Shown here: piece after piece, positions 6,763 through 14,122 of the stretch
Numbering within the stretch: the stretch's first letter is position 1
Layout of the letters: each line of letters starts with the position of its first letter
DNA from: an uncultured Collinsella sp.
Lineage (GTDB): Bacteria > Actinomycetota > Coriobacteriia > Coriobacteriales > Coriobacteriaceae
Assembly (NCBI GenBank): GCA_900545445.1
Contig: UQZH01000029.1
Coordinates: forward strand, 1-25,836
Direction: 5' to 3'
Length of the DNA stretch: 25,836 nucleotides
Translations under genes and position numbers: made by a program
The notes under the pieces: model-generated
Database searches by the model: none
Told to the model about the DNA's origin: nothing
What the model saw: only the letters and a program-made list of their open reading frames with translations

Positions 6763-7591
6763 CTGCATTCTCCTTAGTGTCTTCGTTCACGCACCATGCC
6801 TTCAGGCAGTGCGTCTGTCTTTTGTCCTCCGGCGGCAGCTGCATGTAATCCCCGTAGCACTTGGTCAGGTATTCGTCCCAGCAGCCCATGGCGGCGAACA
6901 TGTGCTCCTCGAACTCAACCTCGACCATGTCCTCGTAGCCTTCCTTGGGAAGCGACCACCCGTGTTTGGCCAGTCCGAGTACGCTGCTGACGCGGCTTGC
7001 CGCGTCGTAACCAGGCTCGGTTGCAACGCGCTCAGCCATTGCCATCATCTTCGTCTTTGCGTGCTCCGGATTAAGAAGCGCTTTGGCTGCGTTCTTTATG
7101 AAGCGTTTTCCCATTGAGTCCGAATTATGATTGGCGCTCGACCAAACGCTTGCACGCGAGGCCTTGTTCATGCGGACTTGCATGCGCTCAATCTCGCTCT
7201 CGTCAGAAGAAACGCCATCCATAACGAAAACATCTATCCAGAGCATTTGATCCATGACCCCTTCATAGGTAGGCTCTTGAGCTCTAATACTTTCGGTGCA
7301 GAACTTGCGCCAGGGGTAAACAAACGGGCTGTTCTCGGGGCCAACGAGCCTGAGTCCAGCCGGCAACTCGCCAGCAAGCGTTGCAAGACGATCGTAATCG
7401 GGGCGCGGCATACAGACGTCGATATCGTCATCCCAGGGGATGAATCCCTTGTGGCGAATAGCGCCAAGCAAAGTGCCGGCTGTAAGTGAGTATCGAAGGC
7501 CGTGTTCGGAGCAAAAGGCATCAAACGCTTCAAGAAGCTCCAGCTCCTTCTGGTGTAGCTCTTCGATAGAGAGCGGGGTGATGTTACTCAT
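6755..7591 (-). CDS. LicD-family phosphotransferase (first of two)
   Basis: This is a 278-residue LicD protein with the family motif GTLLGAIRHKGFIPWDDDID (39-58) including the aspartate triad. The C-terminal block CYGDYMQLPPEDKRQTH matches that of the second LicD protein in the same operon. The ATG at 7591 follows GGAAGG and overlaps the flippase gene by 8 bases; the 3' end overlaps the aminotransferase start, also by 8 bases. This tight packing shows a co-translated module. It should transfer a phospho-alcohol unit from a CDP donor to a sugar of the repeat unit. Two LicD copies could target two acceptor sugars, as with pneumococcal LicD1 and LicD2, but that is an analogy. Confidence 0.9.
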   Translation of the reverse strand: MSNITPLSIEELHQKELELLEAFDAFCSEHGLRYSLTAGTLLGAIRHKGFIPWDDDIDVCMPRPDYDRLATLAGELPAGLRLVGPENSPFVYPWRKFCTESIRAQEPTYEGVMDQMLWIDVFVMDGVSSDESEIERMQVRMNKASRASVWSSANHNSDSMGKRFIKNAAKALLNPEHAKTKMMAMAERVATEPGYDAASRVSSVLGLAKHGWSLPKEGYEDMVEVEFEEHMFAAMGCWDEYLTKCYGDYMQLPPEDKRQTHCLKAWCVNEDTKENADA

Positions 7592-8828
7592 GCAACTTTC
7601 CCTTCCTTAAACATTCAATCAGCGCAAACCCCCTGGTTCCAAGTAGCGCGACCTCGGCTATGCAGCGGATTACGCAGATCGCGAGCAAAGATGACCGGCC
7701 GAGAAGCGCCATCGCGAGGAGCAGAGCAGCGTTAATAACACCTGAGGCAACAGTCGAGGCGGTAAGTTCGTTGACCTTACCCAAAGCGCCGAGTACCGGC
7801 CAGCCAATCAAGATCGAATAGAAAGAGAGCGGCAGGACAGGGCTGAGGGCAACCATGACCCAAGAACCCGCAACGTAGCCCTGTCCGCCAAGTAGAAAAA
7901 ACACCTGCGGGGACAGCAGGCAATACGCAACGGTGCCGACCAATAGGGCGGGAGCTGCCATAATCGCCATCTTCCTAACAGCGCCCAGATCCCGATGCGC
8001 CACAACATGGGGATACAGACTGCTGGATATTGGAGAATAGAGCGCTTGAACCGCGCTCACGGTTGTGAGGGCGAGCGACCAGTACGCGATTTCCGTCGGG
8101 TCGGTGAGCACGATTCCCACGACGAAAGTGGTGAACCCCGAGACAAGGGTGGTGCCGATGTTCGACACGCAATACACGGCAGATCTCTTTAGCTCAGCCA
8201 AGGCGTTTCGGAAGCCACCGAAGGAAACCCGCACGCCGTAGCGGGTTCGAACGGTCATGAAGCTCCAGATAAGCGCTACCAAGCCGCCCAGGGCATCCGC
8301 AACTGCGACGAGCAGAAGATCCTGCGGTCCATGGACCACCAGAAGAGTCAGGCCGACCGTGATCACCTTTGCCGCGAAGAAACGCGTGGTGAGCGGCTCC
8401 ATGTCCTCAAAACCTTGAAACATGAAATCCGGTAGCAAGGCCCTGAGCACGGTGGAAACATAGGCAATCAGTACATACCCCATATTGTCCCAGAGCAGTG
8501 GGATGAACTGGGCGACGACCACGACGACCGCGCACAGGCCGGCGGCGAGGAGAAGACGAGCGAGCTCTATGGAGCCGAGCAGGCGTGAAAGGACCTCGCA
8601 GTTGTCCCTCAGGTCGACGACTTGCTTTGTTCCGGAAAGCATGAAACCGAAGTCAGCGAGCGTCTGGACGATTCCCATGAACGACAACACGTAGGCATAG
8701 ACGGCGTAGCCACCCGTGCCCAGCACGCGCGTGAGGTACGGCACGAGGATGAGGGGGAATACGTACTTAAGTACTTGTAATCCGTACTGCCAAATTATGT
8801 TTTTGGCGAGTGTGTTACTGCTTTTCAA
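7584..8828 (-). CDS. wzx: Polysaccharide flippase, Wzx-like
   Basis: This is a 414-residue, very hydrophobic protein of the polysaccharide biosynthesis/MOP flippase family. The N-terminus (AKNIIWQYGLQVLKYVFPLI, then VPYLTRVLG) is the classic Wzx opening. About 12 membrane segments run through the protein, ending in a basic cytoplasmic tail (ECLRKGKLHE). It should move the lipid-linked repeat unit to the outer face of the membrane. The start is a TTG at 8828 with no strong ribosome binding site, chosen because it matches the family N-terminus. The upstream DNA is AT-rich and holds a broken gene, so expression may depend on readthrough or on an unrecognised local promoter. Confidence 0.88.
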   Translation of the reverse strand: MKSSNTLAKNIIWQYGLQVLKYVFPLILVPYLTRVLGTGGYAVYAYVLSFMGIVQTLADFGFMLSGTKQVVDLRDNCEVLSRLLGSIELARLLLAAGLCAVVVVVAQFIPLLWDNMGYVLIAYVSTVLRALLPDFMFQGFEDMEPLTTRFFAAKVITVGLTLLVVHGPQDLLLVAVADALGGLVALIWSFMTVRTRYGVRVSFGGFRNALAELKRSAVYCVSNIGTTLVSGFTTFVVGIVLTDPTEIAYWSLALTTVSAVQALYSPISSSLYPHVVAHRDLGAVRKMAIMAAPALLVGTVAYCLLSPQVFFLLGGQGYVAGSWVMVALSPVLPLSFYSILIGWPVLGALGKVNELTASTVASGVINAALLLAMALLGRSSLLAICVIRCIAEVALLGTRGFALIECLRKGKLHE

Positions 8829-8946
8829 TATCTATATCAACCCAAACAAATTTCAGTTTTCGTTTCTATTCGAGCTAAAGCGCAAGGCAATAAAGAGCGG
8901 GTGCCTGAGCCCTTAAAGCGAAAGCGACGCCAGCCGCCAGAGGACG

Positions 8947-9461
8947 CTATCGACTTCCAAAAGAACATTCTCGGGATGGCCCATTCGCCTTCATCAACTC
9001 GGTAGCAAAAGCAAAAACGCAGCGAGATTCTTCGTCAACGAGCGCGACCGTGAGGTTTGCAAACAAGATACCGAGCTGATAGAGAGTCTGGTCATACATC
9101 CTCTGGTGAAAAGGAAAGGCCAATGTCCGGCGCAAAGCAAGCATGGCTTCGATCGTGAAGTACCTGTCTATAGACCTCTTGCTCGACAGGCTGTTCGAGG
9201 TTAACGAGTCAACTTGCTTTTGGTATGAGTAGTCCAATTCGTCGATGGTCGACCCCTGAACCTCAGCACGATCATTTATGTCCGCACAGTGTCCTCAAAC
9301 CACCCATCTTTGAGAAGCTCTAGGCCTTGCCGCGTCTCGCGATCGAAGATCCTTCCCCATGCAACGCCGCTCGAGTGTTTCGTCCCCACAGAAATGACCC
9401 GCCCGAGCTCGCTGATATAGCGGGGAATAATCACGGTGATGTCGACCAAAAGTGTTGCAGG
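8947..9461 (-). pseudogene. Frameshifted remnant of an unidentified gene
   Basis: Two protein-like frames abut here. The first is open from after a stop at 9462-9464 to TAA at 9276-9278 and reads LLVDITVIIPRYISELGRVI, continuing to KDGWFEDTVRT. The second is open from about 9294 to TAG at 8947-8949 and reads ADINDRAEVQGSTIDELDYS, continuing through SIDRYFTIEAMLALRRTLAF. They overlap by about 16 bases, as expected if one frameshift split a single protein of roughly 170 or more residues. No start codon with a good ribosome binding site heads either part, and no family is recognised. It lies between wzy and wzx, where a glycosyltransferase or modifying enzyme would normally be. It could instead be two unrelated chance frames. 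Confidence 0.4.
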
Positions 9462-9544
9462 TCATAAGTCGTGGAGCTCGGGCGAGGAACGTTAAGTGGT
9501 GGCCGAAACCCGGGTAAGCGCTCCCTGGCCACGCAGATTCAGGA

Positions 9545-9595
9545 GGTCCATCCGAAGCCCCTCGCGTGTGGTACGCGAGGGGCTTCGGATGGACC
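9545..9595. repeat. Perfect 22-bp inverted repeat (very long GC-rich hairpin)
   Basis: The left arm at 9545-9566 (begins GGTCCATCCGAAGCCC, ends CTCGCG) is perfectly complementary to 9574-9595. One more T-A pair (9567/9573) closes a 5-base loop, GTGGT. That gives 23 uninterrupted pairs with no T tract on either side. It lies about 60 bases beyond the wzy stop and upstream of the broken gene. The length and perfection suggest a recent or functional palindrome, such as a mobile palindromic repeat, a processing or stability element, or a roadblock between wzy and wzx. The flanks 9462-9657 otherwise show no supported gene. Confidence 0.85.
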
Positions 9596-9657
9596 GAATG
9601 CTTGGCGATCCTCCCGAGATTGTTCAACACTAGTCCCATTTAACAATCCTCATGAAT

Positions 9658-10713
9658 CTAAACAAGCTGCCAGAAAAAGGAAAAAGGAACGACACCGTGC
9701 CATTGCGGCCGGTAGACCATAATTACTACAAAAAACACGGCCGTAACTGCGCATATGCCGTAAACGAGGAGGAACTTGAGCTTTGTATCGATCTTTCGGA
9801 ATCGCAGCGCCACGTATAAGACAAGGAAAAACGAGGTAAACGTCGTCAGCCTCTGGAAGATGTTCACGAAGCAAGCGAGGAACTGGAAGACGACCTGGAG
9901 CATGGATCCATGAAAAAGAACCCTCTCCTCCCTGTTGTCATCCGAAGCCCCCACCCCAAACAAATGGGAAACGACAATCAGCAAAGCGTCCATGGCGGTC
10001 ATGATCGGCGCCGCGAGCGCATTCCCCCCCGACCACGAGGACATGCTATACGTCGAGTACTTGTCAAAGTTCTTCTCAACGAAGCTCCACACGACATCAG
10101 GGGAAAGGGCCAAAGCCAACGCGACGACGCCATAACCCAGCATGACTTTCTTTGTCGGTGCGAGCGCCGAGAGCGGAATGAGCGCGAGCATGACGATGGC
10201 GGTCGAGTGAAACAGGGAGCCGAAAATGACCGCCGCAGCGAAACGGATCCTCTTCCCGGACTCCAGCCAAGGTATCGCCGCGATGATGATTGCGGCGGCG
10301 ATACCTTGGCGCATGAGGTTCATAAAGGAAGCGTACGTCAGAAGTGTCACATAGAGGAAGAGTGCGAGCACGGGATTGCAGTCCGACTTATAGACCACAT
10401 ACCCGACGCAGGCGGTCATGACCGCACTGGTGAAGAGAAGAAGGAGCTGCGGATTGGGGCTGACCACGTTCAAGGCCCGGAGGAGGTACAGGAACCCGGT
10501 TTCATACCAGGAGTGTGCCATCCACGCCGTCAGGTAAGCGTTCCAGTACTGGAGCGTATCCACTCCGACCGCATAGCTTCTCAGGCCGGAGAACGCGAAC
10601 AAGACCAGGCAGGCCAAGATGATAAAGCATCGTCTCTCAGCATCCCCGCGCGACACGCCCGTGATTACACCGAGAACGAGAATCACGACTATTTCCATCA
10701 GATAAATCGTCAT
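9658..10713 (-). CDS. wzy: O-antigen/capsule polymerase, EpsG-like Wzy
   Basis: This is a 351-residue multi-spanning membrane protein of the EpsG type. It has many hydrophobic segments, a characteristic early loop with GLRSYAVGVDTLQYWNAY (about 43-60) and a conserved SFMNLMRQGIA near residues 120-130. EpsG-like Wzy proteins polymerise lipid-linked repeat units outside the membrane. The start is the ATG at 10713, whose ATGA overlaps the stop of the glycosyltransferase gene by four bases, showing translational coupling; a longer frame upstream lies within that gene. An internal 16-bp perfect inverted repeat at 10266-10310 lies in the codons for the GIAAAIIIAAIPW membrane stretch. The protein ends in FFWQLV. 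Confidence 0.82.
   Translation of the reverse strand: MTIYLMEIVVILVLGVITGVSRGDAERRCFIILACLVLFAFSGLRSYAVGVDTLQYWNAYLTAWMAHSWYETGFLYLLRALNVVSPNPQLLLLFTSAVMTACVGYVVYKSDCNPVLALFLYVTLLTYASFMNLMRQGIAAAIIIAAIPWLESGKRIRFAAAVIFGSLFHSTAIVMLALIPLSALAPTKKVMLGYGVVALALALSPDVVWSFVEKNFDKYSTYSMSSWSGGNALAAPIMTAMDALLIVVSHLFGVGASDDNREERVLFHGSMLQVVFQFLACFVNIFQRLTTFTSFFLVLYVALRFRKIDTKLKFLLVYGICAVTAVFFVVIMVYRPQWHGVVPFSFFWQLV
10266..10310. repeat. Perfect 16-bp inverted repeat inside wzy
   Basis: GCCAAGGTATCGCCGC (10266-10281) and GCGGCGATACCTTGGC (10295-10310) are exact complements around a 13-base spacer. The repeat lies in the coding sequence of a membrane segment. In the mRNA it would form a strong GC-rich stem that could slow ribosomes or polymerase. 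Confidence 0.8.
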
Positions 10714-11804
10714 GCGCGCCCAATCACCTTGAGATAATCGGTTCGAATCGACTTGGCGATCGAGGGCCACGAAAACAACTCCGCAACGCGACGTGAGGCC
10801 AGGGCCATCTCCGCATAGGCCTCAGCAGAGCTGGCGGCGGCGACGATGGCTTCCCGCACGGATTCGGGAGAAAGGTCGCAGACCCATCCGGCTCCCTCTG
10901 CGAGGATGACGTCAGACATGTTGGTACCCGGGGTTACCACGCATGGCAACCCGTAGGCGCACGCCTCGAGCAGACCCATCGGCATCCCCTCGTAGCGTGA
11001 TGTGAGGAGAAAGATGTCCGCGGCGCGCAGAACCGCATCCTTCGCATCCCCGTATACAGGGCCGCGAACGGCAACAACGTCTGAAAGCCCCGCGGCCTGT
11101 AGCTTTTTCTCCATCTCATTTGAGAAGCCGTTGACGGAGTTGCCGTAAATCGAGAGATGGAAGCGCGGTGAATCCGCGCGAGCATTCAACGGAGTAAGTG
11201 CTTCGAGGAGGATGTCCAATCCCTTTTGATAGGGCTCCACTCTGCCAACGAACACAATTTCAGGCACGTCGCCATGCCACGACTCCCGATGAGGGCGCTC
11301 CTTGGGCACTTCTATGCCGTTCGGCTCGATGAAGCTGTTCCGGTTCCATTTCTCGCCGGACTCATCGCGTTCCTTCTCGGTAAGGTAGTGGATCGCAGCG
11401 GCGCCTTGAGCGAAACGGTTGTAGAAAACGGCGTTGCAGATTCGTTTCTTAAAGGTTTTCTTCCCCTGGTCTCCGCTCGTGAGGGCGCAGTGCGGCTCAA
11501 TCACATATGGTATACCCGAAGACAGCACGCCCAAGAGGGTCGCGTTGGGATGAAACGCATAAAAACCCTCGAAAACGATTAGGTCAGGGCCCCAGATTCG
11601 ACTGGTGAAATCTTCAATGTTGAAAGCAAAGTCGTTAGGGTTCCTGTAGAAAGGAAGACCCCTCCATTCTTCGCGCTCGACAGGTCTCATGTTATACCAG
11701 ACAACCTCTTCGAGTTCGGATAAGGCCCCGATCAGTGCAGGCACACAGTACGTAGGGCCCGCGAAGCCCTCAAACTCAAGGTTCGAGAGAAATAGAATCC
11801 TCAT
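10710..11804 (-). CDS. Glycosyltransferase, GT4 family (GT-B fold)
   Basis: This is a 364-residue enzyme. The N-terminal Rossmann half begins MRILFLSNLEFEG and has a Gly-containing acceptor loop (GFAGPTYCVPALIGAL). The C-terminal donor-binding half shows VFVGRVEPYQKGLDILLEAL and the EX7E region SRYEGMPMGLLEACAYGLPC, diagnostic of retaining GT4 enzymes. It should add one sugar to the lipid-linked repeat unit at the cytoplasmic membrane face. The ATG at 11804 has GAGG four bases upstream. It lies 12 bases after the GT2 gene and its stop overlaps wzy. Sugar specificity cannot be read from sequence. Confidence 0.9.
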   Translation of the reverse strand: MRILFLSNLEFEGFAGPTYCVPALIGALSELEEVVWYNMRPVEREEWRGLPFYRNPNDFAFNIEDFTSRIWGPDLIVFEGFYAFHPNATLLGVLSSGIPYVIEPHCALTSGDQGKKTFKKRICNAVFYNRFAQGAAAIHYLTEKERDESGEKWNRNSFIEPNGIEVPKERPHRESWHGDVPEIVFVGRVEPYQKGLDILLEALTPLNARADSPRFHLSIYGNSVNGFSNEMEKKLQAAGLSDVVAVRGPVYGDAKDAVLRAADIFLLTSRYEGMPMGLLEACAYGLPCVVTPGTNMSDVILAEGAGWVCDLSPESVREAIVAAASSAEAYAEMALASRRVAELFSWPSIAKSIRTDYLKVIGRA

Positions 11805-11816
11805 TCAGCCTCAATC

Positions 11817-12587
11817 CTAAATCCTTTTAAGCACCGCGTGCGTCAGCTGCCAGAACAGACAATACGCGGAATAGACTGGGTTTATCTTCTCCACTTTTCG
11901 GTAGGCGTTCCACGTGCGGGAAACTGCACGGAATTTATTAGCGGAGCGGGAGCCGCCATGTTTCCTGTTCTTTGCAAGCACCTCGTCGAGGCCGCCGGCT
12001 GGAACGCCACTCTTGAGGACCTGGAGCCAGACGACCATGTCTTCAGGGAAATCGAACGAATCCCCGAAATCGGGACAAACGAGAAGACTCAGGGGTTTTT
12101 TCGAGAGGTCGAACGCGATGGTATGGCTGCAGGTCACGGTGTTCTTGAGAAAACCGTCGTAGTCGATGCTCTTGGGTACGTGTACGTAATTCCTATGCTG
12201 TCCGTCAGACTCAATGGTCTCATACGAGGTGAAACACATCCCCAGACCACAATCCCGCATGTACGCAAGCTGGTGATCAAGTTTATCCGGAAGCCATGCG
12301 TCATCGGCGTCCATGAACGCGACGAAATCGCCGGAAACGTGTTCGATACCGGTATTGCGCGACTTAGCCGCACCAACGTTGTGCTCGTTGGGATGAACCG
12401 AGATACGACGATCCTTATTCTCGTATTCCTTCGCAAGTCGAAGAGATGCGTCCGAAGAGCAATCTTCGACCACGATGAGCTCCCAGTTCTTATAGGATTG
12501 AGAAAGAACGGAGTCGAAGGTCTCGACAAGATACGGCTCAGCATTGTAGAGGGGCATAATGATTGAAACCAGGGGAGAATCGGTCAT
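11817..12587 (-). CDS. Glycosyltransferase, GT2 family (GT-A fold)
   Basis: This is a 256-residue enzyme with the GT2 opening VSIIMPLYNAEPYLVETFDS, the nucleotide-binding VVEDCSSD (39-46), the conserved AKSRNTGIE and the metal-binding DADD at 93-96. The C-terminal part (PEDMVVWLQVL) carries an ED-type catalytic region. It ends with a hydrophobic/basic tail (LFWQLTHAVLKRI) that may associate with the membrane. The ATG at 12587 begins 3 bases after the initiating transferase stop; the ribosome binding site lies within that gene's end. It is likely the second sugar-adding step, acting on the product of the initiating transferase, though the order relative to the GT4 enzyme is inferred. Confidence 0.9.
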   Translation of the reverse strand: MTDSPLVSIIMPLYNAEPYLVETFDSVLSQSYKNWELIVVEDCSSDASLRLAKEYENKDRRISVHPNEHNVGAAKSRNTGIEHVSGDFVAFMDADDAWLPDKLDHQLAYMRDCGLGMCFTSYETIESDGQHRNYVHVPKSIDYDGFLKNTVTCSHTIAFDLSKKPLSLLVCPDFGDSFDFPEDMVVWLQVLKSGVPAGGLDEVLAKNRKHGGSRSANKFRAVSRTWNAYRKVEKINPVYSAYCLFWQLTHAVLKRI

Positions 12588-12590
12588 ACG

Positions 12591-13424
12591 TTACTTCCCC
12601 CTCCTCATCGCCTTGAACGTTTTTACGAACACGCGGGTATCCAACCCGAGCGACTGATGGCGCACATAAAAGAGCTCACGAGCTTGCCTCTGACCACTTC
12701 TCCACGTGGATTCATTGCGGTCAGTCGCAGCCCACCAACCGGTGATGCCAGGCTTACATGCGAGCACCTCATCGCGTGCATCGCCGTATTCATACGTTTC
12801 CTCAAGTGTTACGGGACGAGGGCCAATGACGGATAAATCACCCGAGAGAACGTTAATGAATTGAGGAAGTTCGTCCAACGAAGTGCGGCGAAGAAAGCGG
12901 CCTACACGCGTGATTCGGGGATCATCGTCAACCTTCTGCTCGCGCTGCCATTGCGCCAACTGCTCGGGAGTCATGTACTTCTCAGGATGCTCGTGAGCAT
13001 CAGAGACCATGGTTCGGAGTTTGAAGATATAGATAGGCTTGCCGCCCTTACCGACTCGCTTTTGGCGAAAAAACGGCTTGCCGGGAGAGTCAATCTCTAT
13101 GGCGATGCATGCAGCTACGACGGGGATAGCCAATACCACACAGACGCCAGCAGAGAACACGATGTCAAAGGCTCGCTTGAAGGCAAAGTAGCCTGGCCCA
13201 CCTTTCTTGGGAGCAGCAGCATTGGGATCGGCAGCGGGTGCCTTATAGCTTCCTGTCGCTACGAAACCTTGCGCCGGAGCAGGGTTCTCGACGGGAGGCG
13301 GAAATTCCGTCGCCACAGGAGCATGAGAGCCATTCTGCCGATCAATGACTTGACCGATCATTGGCGTACCACAAGGAACATCAGTTATATATTCAGTTTT
13401 ATCCGACACGTTCTCTTCCAACAC
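12591..13424 (-). CDS. Initiating undecaprenyl-phosphate sugar-phosphate transferase (small monotopic type)
   Basis: This is a 277-residue protein that starts repeat-unit assembly by moving a sugar-1-phosphate from a UDP-sugar to undecaprenyl phosphate. The catalytic core spans about 80-277: the juxtamembrane FKRAFDIVF, one re-entrant hydrophobic helix (90-109), SPGKPFFRQKRVGKGGKPIY, FKLRTM, and the DE pair in TSLDELPQ (D184, E185) before GDLSVIGPRPVT. The first 78 residues are an unusual Pro/Ala-rich, probably disordered extension (for example PPPVENPAPAQGF) not needed for catalysis. The GTG at 13424 is the longest start with a GGGGA upstream; a GTG at 13409 with GGAAG is an alternative. It follows loaP by 50 bases that include the 10-bp palindrome GGGGATCCCC (13439-13448). 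The sugar is not predictable. Confidence 0.9.
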   Translation of the reverse strand: MLEENVSDKTEYITDVPCGTPMIGQVIDRQNGSHAPVATEFPPPVENPAPAQGFVATGSYKAPAADPNAAAPKKGGPGYFAFKRAFDIVFSAGVCVVLAIPVVAACIAIEIDSPGKPFFRQKRVGKGGKPIYIFKLRTMVSDAHEHPEKYMTPEQLAQWQREQKVDDDPRITRVGRFLRRTSLDELPQFINVLSGDLSVIGPRPVTLEETYEYGDARDEVLACKPGITGWWAATDRNESTWRSGQRQARELFYVRHQSLGLDTRVFVKTFKAMRRGK

Positions 13425-13474
13425 TTCGTCCCCGGGTCGGGGATCCCCCTGTTCTGTGTAGCGACCGTCTGCAG

Positions 13475-14020
13475 CTAGGCGATCGCCTTTTTAAAGTTGC
13501 GCATGACGCGCTGCTCGTTTGAAAGAACGGCAAGGCCAACGCGGGTGGTTACGCGTCGGCCGCACAGGTCAAGCTCCAAATAAGCAGTGCTCTTGCGTCT
13601 GTTAATGGTTTTGATAAGGCCTTCGTGGCCCAGCAGCGGGCCTGCCGTTACTACGACCCGGTCGCCATCTTTTAGGGCCTCGCTCATGGGCACTACGCGG
13701 TCTCCCCTATGCGTAAAGCCGCCAATAAGCTGAACCTCTTCTTTTGCCAGCGGCACAAACTGACCGTCCTGGGCAAGCACCCGGGCAAGATCGTCCATGC
13801 GCAGTAGATACTGTTGCACGGTGCGGGGATCTGCCGTATCGCAGATAAGATAACCGGGAAAGAGCGGCTTGGTCGTATTGACCCATTCGCCGTGAACCTT
13901 GATCTCGGTTTGAAATTGTGGATAAAAGAGCTCCCGCATGGCACTAGCCGGCACCATGCGCTCGATGCGCTCGCGCATTACGTCTTCGCGACCGTTAATG
14001 ACCTGGATCACATACCACAC
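13475..14020 (-). CDS. loaP: NusG-family processive antiterminator, LoaP-like
   Basis: This is a protein of about 181 residues with an N-terminal NGN domain (VWYVIQVINGREDVMRERIE, later FPGYLICDT) and a C-terminal KOW domain (LKDGDRVVVTAGPLLGHEGL). It lies at the head of a polysaccharide operon, the position typical of specialised NusG paralogues such as LoaP and RfaH, rather than beside ribosomal genes like housekeeping NusG. The GTG at 14020 is preferred because AGGGGG lies 8 bases upstream; further GTGs at 14029 and 14026 would add up to three residues. It is expected to ride on RNA polymerase and prevent early termination across the 11-kb operon. A strongly structured RNA at 14050-14122, only about 30 bases upstream, is a natural candidate for its recruitment or autoregulation signal. 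Confidence 0.9.
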   Translation of the reverse strand: MWYVIQVINGREDVMRERIERMVPASAMRELFYPQFQTEIKVHGEWVNTTKPLFPGYLICDTADPRTVQQYLLRMDDLARVLAQDGQFVPLAKEEVQLIGGFTHRGDRVVPMSEALKDGDRVVVTAGPLLGHEGLIKTINRRKSTAYLELDLCGRRVTTRVGLAVLSNEQRVMRNFKKAIA

Positions 14021-14049
14021 GAGCACCACCCCCTTGCTGTCTTACGTGT

Positions 14050-14122
14050 GGCTCACGGGGTTTGGGTATGGCTTCGCCAGGGCGCTTGTGCGCAAAGGCG
14101 CTCCATATTCAAACCCTGAGCC
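14050..14122 (-). promoter_or_regulatory. Rod-shaped structured RNA in the loaP leader
   Basis: Read on the minus strand, the 73 bases fold on themselves almost end to end. GGCTCA pairs with TGAGCC, GGGTTTG with CAAACCC, TATGG with CCATA, then CGCC with GGCG and GCGC with GCGC around an ACAA loop. The stems are separated by a CG bulge, an AA/CC internal loop, an AG/AAG internal loop and a TTT/CCT internal loop. This is about 26 base pairs, too regular to be chance, and it lacks a T tract, so it is not a plain terminator. LoaP proteins are known to use leader RNA hairpins. I infer a LoaP-recruitment or autoregulatory element. Confidence 0.65.

Noticed and set aside
9545..9595. Invertible promoter or phase-variation switch
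   Set aside because: The spacer between the arms is only 7 bases, so inversion would change nothing useful.
9295..9639. A 114-codon minus-strand frame between wzy and the broken gene
   Set aside because: It runs straight through the 22-bp palindrome and its composition is unlike a protein; the alternative frames at 8947-9461 look more natural.
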